Made by a program: the position numbers and the translations under genes | Notes under the pieces: generated by a model | The model's input: only the letters and a program-made list of their open reading frames with translations | Databases searched by the model: none | Told to the model about the DNA's origin: nothing | Shown here: one piece after another, positions 35,178 to 43,704 of the stretch | How the letters are laid out: each line of letters starts with the position of its first letter | How positions within the stretch are numbered: position 1 is the first letter of the stretch | From: an uncultured Acetatifactor sp. | GTDB taxonomy: Bacteria > Bacillota > Clostridia > Lachnospirales > Lachnospiraceae | Assembly (NCBI GenBank): GCA_910584865.1 | Contig: CAJUCE010000018.1 | Coordinates: 1 to 64,000 of the forward strand | Direction of reading: 5' to 3' | Length of the DNA: 64,000 nucleotides

Positions 35178-37628
35178 TCAAATTATGCGCCCGGCGCTTT
35201 CCCCTCCGGAAATTTCCGGACAAAGTCTGCACACATCGCCTTTTACATGTATTTCATTGAGATATTTCTCACAGGTAAACAGATACCAGGTGGCCATGGA
35301 ATCCTCCGGATTCTCCCGCAGCACCTCGTTGAACGTGTTTCTGGCCAGATAAAAGTCATGCTGATAGAACAGCTCTATCCCTTTCTGGAACTTCGGATCG
35401 GTCTGCGCCTTCAGCTTGCCCTCCCGAAGAGGACAGGCATCCAGTACCTCGTATAGCCTTATCCGCTCATTCACATCCGAAATGAGCAGATAGCCCAGAT
35501 AACGAAGCGGGCTCTCCAGATTCTCCCTGTTTTTCACGGTTTCCGTAATCACCAGGGGAAGATTCAGAGACCGGAACCACCCTGCATACCGCTCCAGCTC
35601 CTCCATCTCCCCGGATAAAAGATAGGGAAGACTGTGCTTGCCAGTCCCGGCAATCCCGTATGTATATTGGGAATAATGCAGCAGAATTCCGGCTTTTCTG
35701 CTCCCCGGGCACGATGTATCCTGCCTTGCGAAATCCTGCATCAGGGAAACACCGAAAGCCGCCGTATCCCTGGACTCTTCCAGGAAAAGCACCTTCATCA
35801 TGTCCAGTCCGCAGTGTCCCGACACAAAGAATCCGCCGCTTCTCTCCTGGTGCTCTTCAATCAGGGATACAAAGCTGCTGATCTCTTCCGCAAGCCCGTT
35901 TTCCCTGTCCTGTCCTCCCGCTATGGAGACCACTGCCATGGTTCCGTGGAGAAGGACTCTATCCCCGCTGTTTACCTCTGTAATGGAATCTCTGCCCAGA
36001 ATCTTCTCGATGTTCTTGGGTGCAAACCGGTAGCAGGATTCAAAAATCTGGTATTTTGTATAATTGATCCTGCTGATGGTCTTCCTGATCTCCATCAGGC
36101 TGTTCCACATAAAGTCCACATCTTTCCCACGGACGGTCTCTTTCCTGATCTGAGTCTCCCCCCCTGCCAGCATCTGCATGGCCCTGGCAAGCCGCTTCAG
36201 CTCCCTGCCCTGTAAAAGCAGAAGCCAGATACTGATCACGCTGCCTGCCAGAAATACGCACGCGCTGTAAAGTAACGGCGATATCCGGCTTTTGACGGCA
36301 TTTCCGGCGGCGTCCTCCCTTCTGGTGATCCCGGTGAGCACATATTCCGGATACAGGGCTTCCGAGGCGGCTGTTGCGATCACCTGGTGGGATTCCCCGC
36401 CGATGCCGATGAGCATACTGCCCTCCCGTCCCTTATCCGCCAGATCCTGAATCAGTTTCCCCGTCCCCACTCCGTACACTTCCTCAAATATCTGCCCGTT
36501 GCGCCCGCTGACGCTGACCAGAATCCGGTGATCGCTGCTGCGCACCAGGCAGATATCCACAAACAGGCGGGAGAGATCGTCATGACGGACAAATCTGGAC
36601 AGCTGTTCCTGCAGCGCCTGATAATCCGCTCCCTCATAAAATCCTTTTTCCTCCGGATGAAATCTTGCCGGATCCCCCATCTCTTCGGCCAGAGCCCTGA
36701 CATAATACCGTCCGAAACGCTCTGCCTCCGCTTCCCTCGCCTTCTCCTGAATCCGCGGCACCTGTACCGCGCCTGCCAGCGTGATCACAAGCAGCGCCAG
36801 CTCCACCACCGCAATGGCATATACCGTATGGCTTCTGTTGCGCAGAACGCTTAAAAACAACCAGAGTACTCCGTATCCGCCAATCAGCAGTGCACCATAG
36901 AGGAGCATCCGATCTCTGCGTACCCTCATAATCTGTCCGAAAGACAGGCTCCTGTACCAGAAAGCCCCCTGGAGCTTTTCCCCCTCCTGAAAGGCTTCCG
37001 CTCCGCTTCCGTCATCCAGATGGAACAAAAAATCTCCGTTTTCGTACCTGGCCTCAACCAGGATACGTCCGGAGGGACTGTAGCCCATCCGGACAGGTTT
37101 CTTAATAAGCGGCGTCTCCTCGCTTCCCAGCTCTTTCTTCTCCACGAAATAGGAGGCTGCCGACGCCTGATCCTCCAGCACCGCCGTCAGGTAGAAGCCT
37201 TTCGGCTCTGCATGGAAGCCGGTCAGTACGCCCTCCTGCTGCAGCGTGAACTCCGGCGTCTTCACCGTCGCCTGCCCCCGGGCGTCAAACTGTACGATCC
37301 GGTACCGCATAGCAGTATCCTCCGAATCCGCCTTTTTCACCATAAGCCCATAAAGAGCGTCCTCATAATCAATTTTTGCAAAAAAGCTGCCCTTTTCCAC
37401 AGCGGAAGCCAACGAGACCTCTTTCACCGTCCCGTCGGAGTCCATTACGTAGAGAATCCCGTCCCTTTCCATATTTTCCACCAGATAGATCCGGTCTCCT
37501 TCCGCGCACCCGTCCAGGTAAGCGGATCTCGTCCGCTCCCTGCTCCAGGCCAGCCCGTCCGCAAAGGCAAGGACAGCCACCGCCATCATCCATGCAAAGG
37601 CCACTATATATGGAATGCGTTTTTTCAT
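35178..37628 (-). CDS. membrane sensor with HAMP, degenerate nucleotide-cyclase-like domain and TPR tail
   Basis: 816 residues from an ATG with AAGGA upstream; a TTG six codons earlier is less likely. Layout: N-terminal membrane segment (2-24), an outer beta domain (about 30-235), two membrane segments (241-260, 266-288), an outer Cache-like region (about 300-450), a membrane segment (455-473), HAMP (about 475-525), a domain opening FAPKNIEKILGRDSITEV (about 533-690), and a TPR-like end (743-790) with VCRLC. That opening is typical of class III adenylate/guanylate cyclases, but the metal-binding FSDIRGFT motif has become VVSIAGGQ, so it is probably inactive. It may sense an outside signal and pass it on to the CIS. 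Confidence 0.75.
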   Translation of the reverse strand: MKKRIPYIVAFAWMMAVAVLAFADGLAWSRERTRSAYLDGCAEGDRIYLVENMERDGILYVMDSDGTVKEVSLASAVEKGSFFAKIDYEDALYGLMVKKADSEDTAMRYRIVQFDARGQATVKTPEFTLQQEGVLTGFHAEPKGFYLTAVLEDQASAASYFVEKKELGSEETPLIKKPVRMGYSPSGRILVEARYENGDFLFHLDDGSGAEAFQEGEKLQGAFWYRSLSFGQIMRVRRDRMLLYGALLIGGYGVLWLFLSVLRNRSHTVYAIAVVELALLVITLAGAVQVPRIQEKAREAEAERFGRYYVRALAEEMGDPARFHPEEKGFYEGADYQALQEQLSRFVRHDDLSRLFVDICLVRSSDHRILVSVSGRNGQIFEEVYGVGTGKLIQDLADKGREGSMLIGIGGESHQVIATAASEALYPEYVLTGITRREDAAGNAVKSRISPLLYSACVFLAGSVISIWLLLLQGRELKRLARAMQMLAGGETQIRKETVRGKDVDFMWNSLMEIRKTISRINYTKYQIFESCYRFAPKNIEKILGRDSITEVNSGDRVLLHGTMAVVSIAGGQDRENGLAEEISSFVSLIEEHQERSGGFFVSGHCGLDMMKVLFLEESRDTAAFGVSLMQDFARQDTSCPGSRKAGILLHYSQYTYGIAGTGKHSLPYLLSGEMEELERYAGWFRSLNLPLVITETVKNRENLESPLRYLGYLLISDVNERIRLYEVLDACPLREGKLKAQTDPKFQKGIELFYQHDFYLARNTFNEVLRENPEDSMATWYLFTCEKYLNEIHVKGDVCRLCPEISGGESAGRII

Positions 37629-37649
37629 AAAGCGATATCCTTTCAAGCT

Positions 37650-38495
37650 TTATCTAACCAGTGTCTCTGTCCCGATTGTCTTAAATCCGTTGATAAACAG
37701 ACGAAGCCACGGAATATCTCCCAGGATAAGCTGCGAAAGCAGGGAGACGAGTACCAAAATGGCAAGTACGGAACATAAATACAGCAGAAACCGGAACAAC
37801 CCGTCCTGGTTCCTGAGAAACCATCCCACAATCCGTTTCCGGATACCCTTTTTCTGCCCGGGAGCTGCCGTAATGCGGATATCCTTGTACAGTTCCGTGA
37901 GCTTCCGATAGCTCTTTCTCGCGATCTTTTTCTCCAGAAGCCGGTAACTGAACGCCTTCTGGGAGGATTTGGGCCTCAGCAGATCCCGCAGGATGGAGGC
38001 GCATTGTACGGCACAGTCCCGCTCAGATTTCGCCGGATCCAGTTCCGCCAGGTCGATCTGATAGCCCAGACAGACCGTGCGATCTTTCGCCAGATGAAGC
38101 TGTCCCTGTTCCAGAATCAGATACAGGACAGGATAGGGAAGATTGGATGTAATGCAGGCCATAATGACGCTGATACACACATTCTCACATTCTGTCAGCG
38201 TATAGGATTCGCCCATATAAAAATCCTTCAGGGGGCGCTCCTGCTGCCAGGGAAATACCATGCAGAAAGCTCCCTGATCCGAAAAACTGTCAATATAGGA
38301 GTCCTGGGCCGCAAGCCCCGCCTGTTCAAACACTTCCAGATAGGTTTTGACTGTCTGGTGTTCTTTGATCACCAGCAATGTATACAGGTTCCGGGCTGCA
38401 GTATTCAGATCCTCACATATAACGATGTCGTTGGTCCTGCTCTTTTTCACAATACGCACACATCGAAGCTTCATCCTCTGTGACTGATAGAACAT
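37650..38495 (-). CDS. kinase-like (pseudokinase?) single-pass membrane protein
   Basis: 281 residues. The first 210 resemble a reduced protein-kinase fold: a possible beta-3 Lys in LYTLLVIKEH, an alpha-C helix TYLEVFEQAG, a hinge FPWQQERPLKDF, and a degenerate activation region LHLAKDRTVCLGYQID with no HRD or DFG. A single membrane segment follows (about 238-262). If real, this resembles membrane pseudokinases that scaffold secretion systems (for example EssB of type VII secretion). The kinase assignment is tentative. The ribosome site is AAGGAG; it lies 21 bp before the sensor gene. Confidence 0.6.
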   Translation of the reverse strand: MFYQSQRMKLRCVRIVKKSRTNDIVICEDLNTAARNLYTLLVIKEHQTVKTYLEVFEQAGLAAQDSYIDSFSDQGAFCMVFPWQQERPLKDFYMGESYTLTECENVCISVIMACITSNLPYPVLYLILEQGQLHLAKDRTVCLGYQIDLAELDPAKSERDCAVQCASILRDLLRPKSSQKAFSYRLLEKKIARKSYRKLTELYKDIRITAAPGQKKGIRKRIVGWFLRNQDGLFRFLLYLCSVLAILVLVSLLSQLILGDIPWLRLFINGFKTIGTETLVR

Positions 38496-38508
38496 TCCGC
38501 CGTTCTCC

Positions 38509-40302
38509 TTAGCTTTCTTTCTTTTTCACGATGGCATATGCATAGGTGCAGATCACCGGCATATCGATACAGTAGATCCGGATCTCATATACTCCCTCTT
38601 TCGCAGGCGCAGTGTAGACGCCGTCCGATGTAATCTCGCCGCTTCCCGGCTCCGTCAACTCGTAAGCCACACTGCAGCTGTCCATATGGTTGTAGTTCAC
38701 ATGGAAATAATGGCTCTCCCTTGTGCCCATCACCACCGTGGGCGTATCCACGCTGATACTCTTCCCGCCGTAGTTCTCCATAAGACCCAGATCGTTTCCT
38801 GCCGGAAACCGGATCGCCACCCAGCGATATGTCAGCACCAGATATTCCACATTTTCCAGAAGCTGTGCAGCCACCACAAAGCTTCCCTTGTCGTTCATCA
38901 CCTTCACCGCAGTCTCCGCATCCACCGCCATGGGGCTCTCCTTTTGAAACAGCTTAGGGCTTCCGTAGATTGTATTCTTCGCGCTGCTTCCCAGGGCCGG
39001 ATCCTCGGTTATATATTCATAGCCTATGCTTATATAGACATTTCCTCTGCCCAGGCCATGCATGATCTCGCCGGAGTAGCGGATATCCCCTTTTTTCGCC
39101 GACTCTCCAAGGGGAATCTCCAGAACCCCTGTGGCCACCTCCGGCGCCCGGCCGCCCGGAAGCGCCGGATTCGGGCTCTGAAGCTGCTCCGGCGAGAATC
39201 CCCGCTCCTTTTCCAGCGACGGTTCTTTGATAAAATATTCCAGGTATTCGCTGCGGAGCATCTCCTGGGCCGGCGCCGTAATATAAGTCTTCACGCCCCG
39301 TTCGATGACTTCTTCTATAATATAGGCATTTTCTGTCCGCACCAGTTTCAGGTCCGCCAGACGTATGTAGTCCCGGAGCTCTCCCATACTCCTCATCTCC
39401 AGGCTCATGCGGCCAATCTCCCGGCTCACCAGCTCCCGGGGACGGCAATCCTCCAGCATAACCCGGATCGAACATCCTGAAGGCGTTTCCTGTGCAATCC
39501 CGTCCACATATACCCGGGCCGTACCGCTCTTTAACAGAATCGTCGTATCCAGCATGGTCACGTCCTGTACGGTGAGCCAGTACTCCTTCTTAAGCCATTC
39601 TCCCTCAGAAAGCGCCACGTCCGAAAATCCAATCTCCACTTCATGCTTTCCCTCCGGCGTCAGGAAGATGGGAACCTGCAATGTTCCCTGATAGCTAAGA
39701 GTCTTCCGGATCTGGGAACGTTTCCCCACACGGACCTCCAGTTTCACATTCCTGCCCTTGCACACCGCGGCCGGCATCACCACGCTGACCTCGAAGTCCT
39801 CGTCTTCATAGAGAACGGTCTGGGTCAGAAATTCAGTCTCCATCCGGTAGCCGTCGGCCGTATCATCCCGCTCTGTCAAAAACAGCTGAAAATTTTCGCT
39901 GATCCGATTGTATTCATACTCCCGGCCGTCCTCCCCTGTCCCCGGATTCATTGTGTATACCGCATGGACCGGGTCTTCTTTGTAGCGCAGGCAGAGACTT
40001 GCCATATTGCTGTGCAGGGACTCAAAGCCTTCCACCGCAGACAGCTTTTTCACCACCGAGGACTCCATGATAATCTCCCGGCCCATGCCGTCCACGGCTA
40101 CCCCGCTCTCGATGAGGACGGACAGATCGTCTAAGCTGAACACCCCAAACCCGCAGACCACCCCGCTGCCGTACATCAGGCTGTTGATGAATCTTCTCTT
40201 GTTGTTGAAATATGTCTGCTCCGCCTGAAAATCAGAGGAGGTCAGCATCTTACCGGAATAATAACGGTTTCTCTCAAACGGATATAATTTTGTATTATTC
40301 AT
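38509..40302 (-). CDS. CIS-associated protein, first gene of the operon
   Basis: 597 residues. The N-terminus holds the pattern RYYSGKMLTSSDFQAEQTYF followed by NSLMYGSGVVCGFGV, which recurs in proteins encoded within contractile-tail and CIS clusters of many bacteria. The rest is beta-rich with Ig-like C-terminal repeats (GEITSDGVYTAPAKEGVYEI near 550-570). There is no signal peptide, so it may be loaded with the machine as a baseplate or fibre-like part. It follows a candidate promoter and palindrome, and its ribosome site is AGGAAGG. Confidence 0.7.
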   Translation of the reverse strand: MNNTKLYPFERNRYYSGKMLTSSDFQAEQTYFNNKRRFINSLMYGSGVVCGFGVFSLDDLSVLIESGVAVDGMGREIIMESSVVKKLSAVEGFESLHSNMASLCLRYKEDPVHAVYTMNPGTGEDGREYEYNRISENFQLFLTERDDTADGYRMETEFLTQTVLYEDEDFEVSVVMPAAVCKGRNVKLEVRVGKRSQIRKTLSYQGTLQVPIFLTPEGKHEVEIGFSDVALSEGEWLKKEYWLTVQDVTMLDTTILLKSGTARVYVDGIAQETPSGCSIRVMLEDCRPRELVSREIGRMSLEMRSMGELRDYIRLADLKLVRTENAYIIEEVIERGVKTYITAPAQEMLRSEYLEYFIKEPSLEKERGFSPEQLQSPNPALPGGRAPEVATGVLEIPLGESAKKGDIRYSGEIMHGLGRGNVYISIGYEYITEDPALGSSAKNTIYGSPKLFQKESPMAVDAETAVKVMNDKGSFVVAAQLLENVEYLVLTYRWVAIRFPAGNDLGLMENYGGKSISVDTPTVVMGTRESHYFHVNYNHMDSCSVAYELTEPGSGEITSDGVYTAPAKEGVYEIRIYCIDMPVICTYAYAIVKKKES

Positions 40303-40354
40303 AATTCTTACCTTCCTGATGTATACTTCCTGACGTGTATGCTGTCTGACTCAA

Positions 40355-40400
40355 ATTTTATCAAATCCCTTTTGAAAAAGCTACTACCCAAAAAGGTAGT
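40355..40400 (-). promoter_or_regulatory. candidate CIS operon promoter and operator
   Basis: Reading minus strand, a -10-like TAAAAT (40355-40360) follows an inverted repeat ACTACC-CAAAAA-GGTAGT (40383-40400) that overlaps the expected -35. No canonical TTGACA is present, so the promoter may need an activator or another sigma factor. The leader carries a 16-bp tandem duplication (about 40313-40342). Confidence 0.4.
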
Positions 40401-40433
40401 CGGCTGCGGAACGCTGCGGTCTTATTTTTCGGA

Positions 40434-40475
40434 CAAAAAAAGCCGGAAAGCGCGCTGACAAGCATGAGCTTTCCG
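40434..40475 (-). terminator. rho-independent terminator after the LysM protein gene
   Basis: Minus strand: stem CGGAAAGC/GCTTTCCG, loop of about 16 bases, then GGC and a run of seven T. It separates the LysM gene from the CIS operon promoter. Confidence 0.8.
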
Positions 40476-40523
40476 ACATCTTTATGTAATTTACAGAGAT
40501 TCTATCCTGATGAAAAAAGAAAT

Positions 40524-42749
40524 CTACTGCGCTCCTGTAAACAGCATATAGGGACTGCACTCCGCATCTCTGTCATAGGCAAGCGCAATGGCGAAAGGAT
40601 TGTGAATCTGCGGAAAATCCCAGTCCTCCCTGCCCATAAAGGTATCCGGATCATACTGGGCTTCCTCAATCTTCACACTTGTGTCCGCAAAAGCCGCCAT
40701 ATAAGGCACACGCAGCATCACATCATGGCTTTGGCCGATACGTTCGCGGGGCTGCAGAGGCTGCACGCCGATAAACTCCACAAGCATGTTCTCGCAGAGA
40801 CGGTAGGCGGTCTGGCATACCAGTTTCTCGTCCTTTCTGTATACCACAAAAGAATAGCAGTAAAGACTTTCACCGTTATCCAGTGTATAGCGGTCAAACT
40901 CAAAGGTATCCGCCGAATCGCCCCAGTACGCGGCGGCGCTTTTTCTGATGCGCTCCTGCACCTCGGGCCAGCGGCCTGCAAAGAAATCCCCCTCCGGATT
41001 GGCATCCACCCGATAAAAGATGCGGATATCCTCCGACTCCGCCGCATCCGGTGTCTTGGGCCACAGCGTGTCCAGCCCCGCGTTAGCCGCAAACCGCATA
41101 TTTCCATAGTACCAATCGATGGGTTTGGAGAGCACATAGCGGGTGGGACAGCTCTCGCCGGAGGGCAGCCTGCAGTAGGCAAAGCCAAGCCCTTCCTCGT
41201 CATAGCGGCGCACCGCGGCCAGATCCCTGTGGGGAACGGTAAGCTTCATTCCCGGCAGAAGAATCCCTTCCTCTAATGCAGGATTTTTCCACAACAGATT
41301 ACCGTAATACCGTCCATCCCCATAATACCGCTCCGCAATGTTCCAAAGATTGTCGCCGGGCGCCACCTCATACACCACGTCCTCCGGCGGCCCGAATCCC
41401 AGACGGATATAATCCGGATCATCGTCCGTTTCCGGGTCATAGGGCACAAAGCCTGAAAAATCGATAAAGTCCGTCCTCTCCAATCGCTTTTCCCCGGAAA
41501 AATATGCGGAAAATTCTGCCAGTTCGGCCTCCTTCAGCTTTCGCACGCCCCGCTGCGGATAGGCCTGCAGCGCCTTCTCTTCCAGATAGAAACTGTTTTC
41601 GATCGTACCCTTGTCCGGATTCACGGTATTGCAGGCAATCCCGTAGATGGGCGGAAGGTAGCTTAAATATTTCTGGCTGATGGTGACGGCACCGGTATTG
41701 ACACAGGTATCCACAATGCCGCCGTTGGAGGCACAGATGCCCGCGCTGACCAGAGATTCCACATAGTCGCGCTCCATCTGCCCGATGTGGACATTTCCGC
41801 TGTTCCGGCATTTGTATATACTGCCCCAGTTTGCGCCAACGATACCGCCCGCAAGCTCGATGCCCGTCACATCTCCCACATTGCGGGAGTCTTCAATGCG
41901 CCCATCCTCCGACTGCCGTCCGGAAATGCCTCCTGCGGCAAAATCATGCACATAGAAGGTTTCCGAAATGGACTCCATCGTTACCGTACCCTCATTCACA
42001 CAGTTCCGGATAATGCCCTGGTTGGAACGGCAGATGCCGCCTGCAAACAGGGCGCTTTGGGTGGACGTATATTCGGGTGCTTCCGTATGATGGTCCCATC
42101 CCGCCTCCACCGTTCCCGTAAACTTACAGCCCGTCATCTGCCCGCAGTTGATTCCCACGATTCCCCCCGCATCCCATGCGCCTGTTACCTTTGCCTGCAC
42201 CTCACAGTTCTCAATCACACCATGGTTGGCATAGCAGAGAGCGGATGCGGTGACCACGTCCGTATTTCCGCTCTCGCTCTCATAGACACAGTCCTCATAA
42301 GTGGTCTGAAACAGGCTGTTCCGAATCGTAAGATCCGTCACTCTGGCGTCCTCCTCCAATACAGAAAAAAGAAACGCCAGCCAGTTCCCGTATGCCGTAT
42401 AGTACCCCTCCAAAGCATGGCCGTTTCCGTCAAAATGCCCGTGGTAACTGGGAATGGCCCCGTAGCTGTTTTCAGGCGGCGTATCCGCCCAGTTCTCCCA
42501 CCCCTGGGTGTCATTTAAAATCAGATCGTTTGCCAGACGGACATTGGTATAGGGATCCCTGTCCCTGGAAACAAACCACCTGAAATCCTCCTTCGTAGAC
42601 AGCAGATAGTAACCGTCCGTATCCCGGGGCGGCGTCTGCGGGTATGCATTTTGCTCCTGATACACGTAAGCGGCAGCCAGGAGCACGCACATCAGGCAGA
42701 ATACCGCGGCGGACTGCGCTATATTTTTTCCGGAAAGTCTCTCTTTCAT
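40524..42749 (-). CDS. exported GLUG/beta-helix protein with LysM domain
   Basis: 741 residues. A membrane anchor or signal (about 8-28), a long series of GLUG-like beta-helix repeats (about 100-400; NGGIVDTCVNTGAV, GGIVGANWGSIYKCRNSGNV), a LysM domain (about 455-505, YEVAPGDNLWNIAERYYGDG, ending LTVP), and a C-terminal domain of unknown fold. LysM binds peptidoglycan, so the protein probably sits on the wall as an adhesin or docking factor. It lies directly upstream of the CIS operon, separated by a terminator. Classical CIS put LysM on Afp7; here Afp7-type proteins lack it. The ribosome site is TGGAG. Confidence 0.82.
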   Translation of the reverse strand: MKERLSGKNIAQSAAVFCLMCVLLAAAYVYQEQNAYPQTPPRDTDGYYLLSTKEDFRWFVSRDRDPYTNVRLANDLILNDTQGWENWADTPPENSYGAIPSYHGHFDGNGHALEGYYTAYGNWLAFLFSVLEEDARVTDLTIRNSLFQTTYEDCVYESESGNTDVVTASALCYANHGVIENCEVQAKVTGAWDAGGIVGINCGQMTGCKFTGTVEAGWDHHTEAPEYTSTQSALFAGGICRSNQGIIRNCVNEGTVTMESISETFYVHDFAAGGISGRQSEDGRIEDSRNVGDVTGIELAGGIVGANWGSIYKCRNSGNVHIGQMERDYVESLVSAGICASNGGIVDTCVNTGAVTISQKYLSYLPPIYGIACNTVNPDKGTIENSFYLEEKALQAYPQRGVRKLKEAELAEFSAYFSGEKRLERTDFIDFSGFVPYDPETDDDPDYIRLGFGPPEDVVYEVAPGDNLWNIAERYYGDGRYYGNLLWKNPALEEGILLPGMKLTVPHRDLAAVRRYDEEGLGFAYCRLPSGESCPTRYVLSKPIDWYYGNMRFAANAGLDTLWPKTPDAAESEDIRIFYRVDANPEGDFFAGRWPEVQERIRKSAAAYWGDSADTFEFDRYTLDNGESLYCYSFVVYRKDEKLVCQTAYRLCENMLVEFIGVQPLQPRERIGQSHDVMLRVPYMAAFADTSVKIEEAQYDPDTFMGREDWDFPQIHNPFAIALAYDRDAECSPYMLFTGAQ

Positions 42750-42799
42750 GTAGGAATCTCCATTCCAATACTCCCTTTTCAGAAACGATTAGAAGTGAT

Positions 42800-42994
42800 C
42801 TATTGCTTTTTCGAATCATGAATGACTCTGACAATCGTAAATATACAATTTCCGATCATTCCTGCCCCAAAAATAATTGCAGAAATTATTATAACATCCG
42901 GGTTCATATCTCCAAATATCTCTATTGTTAATCGAATAAATGTAATCACTTCAACAATCAAAAAGATGATATTCAGCAAATTAACTTTACTCAC
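42800..42994 (-). CDS. 64-residue two-TM membrane peptide
   Basis: A hydrophobic small protein with two membrane segments (about 6-27 and 32-56). It starts at GTG, with AAGGAG 11 bases upstream overlapping the end of the preceding fragment. The surrounding DNA is clearly AT-rich compared with the CIS genes. No family was recognised. Confidence 0.5.
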   Translation of the reverse strand: MSKVNLLNIIFLIVEVITFIRLTIEIFGDMNPDVIIISAIIFGAGMIGNCIFTIVRVIHDSKKQ

Positions 42995-43009
42995 TTATTT
43001 ATTTTCTCC

Positions 43010-43249
43010 TTATGAATTCCCAAATTTGCAAAAATAGCTATCCATCATTATAATATATCTTTGCAACTCATTTTCCGATAAATACACATTTCCAAAAGGG
43101 ACGTTAACAGCGAATTCTTTTGTATTATTTCGGTTAATCTCACAAATCTTTTTATATAATATGGAAAACCTTCCACAAAAAATGCTGATAGCCCGAAATA
43201 TTGTAAGTTCCTCTTTCCCCGTTTCTTCAAGGAGGAATTCTTTACTCAA
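43010..43249 (-). pseudogene. 5'-truncated gene fragment, unknown
   Basis: An open frame of about 79 codons from a TTG, ending YFCKFGNS. The frame continues upstream as IEFYCQE with no start codon before a TGA, so the 5' end seems lost. No family was recognised. AT-rich codon use unlike the neighbours suggests acquired DNA. Confidence 0.4.
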
Positions 43250-43704
43250 TTCCTGACAATAGAATTCTATTGTATGTGTGCATCATATTGCTGCGAAGCC
43301 GTGAACAGTAAAAATGCTCTCGATAATTAAGGAATAGAGGCGAAAAACTTCTTGCGCATCACCCTCCCTTTCTTTCGTCTGGAGGGCTACTTGAACCCTC
43401 CGAAAACAAGAGGGTAAGAGCCGCCTTAGCTCTATGACTTTTCCGTATTGACAATATATACTGCACACCAATGAAATTTGCGGTAACCTACAACGAAAGA
43501 CCGCCAACCATATATGCACGTCTACGGTGGATTCGTAAATTCTGGCGGTCTTGAGTCTAACACAGATTCCGACTTCTGGCAAGAAATTTACCAAAAGCAG
43601 TCAATAAGTTCACAATTTCTTTATGACTGGTTCCCCCTCACTCCCGCCTTCTCTGATCGCGGCTTTGCTGCAGCTGTTTCCGCAAGACAAGTTACAGGTC
43701 TTTC
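43250..43704. other. 455-bp region without a convincing gene
   Basis: Open frames here (up to about 100 codons on the minus strand, 65 on the plus strand) lack ribosome sites and recognisable domains. The segment includes a GGAGGG-rich imperfect hairpin near 43365-43410. It resembles decayed acquired DNA. Confidence 0.5.
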
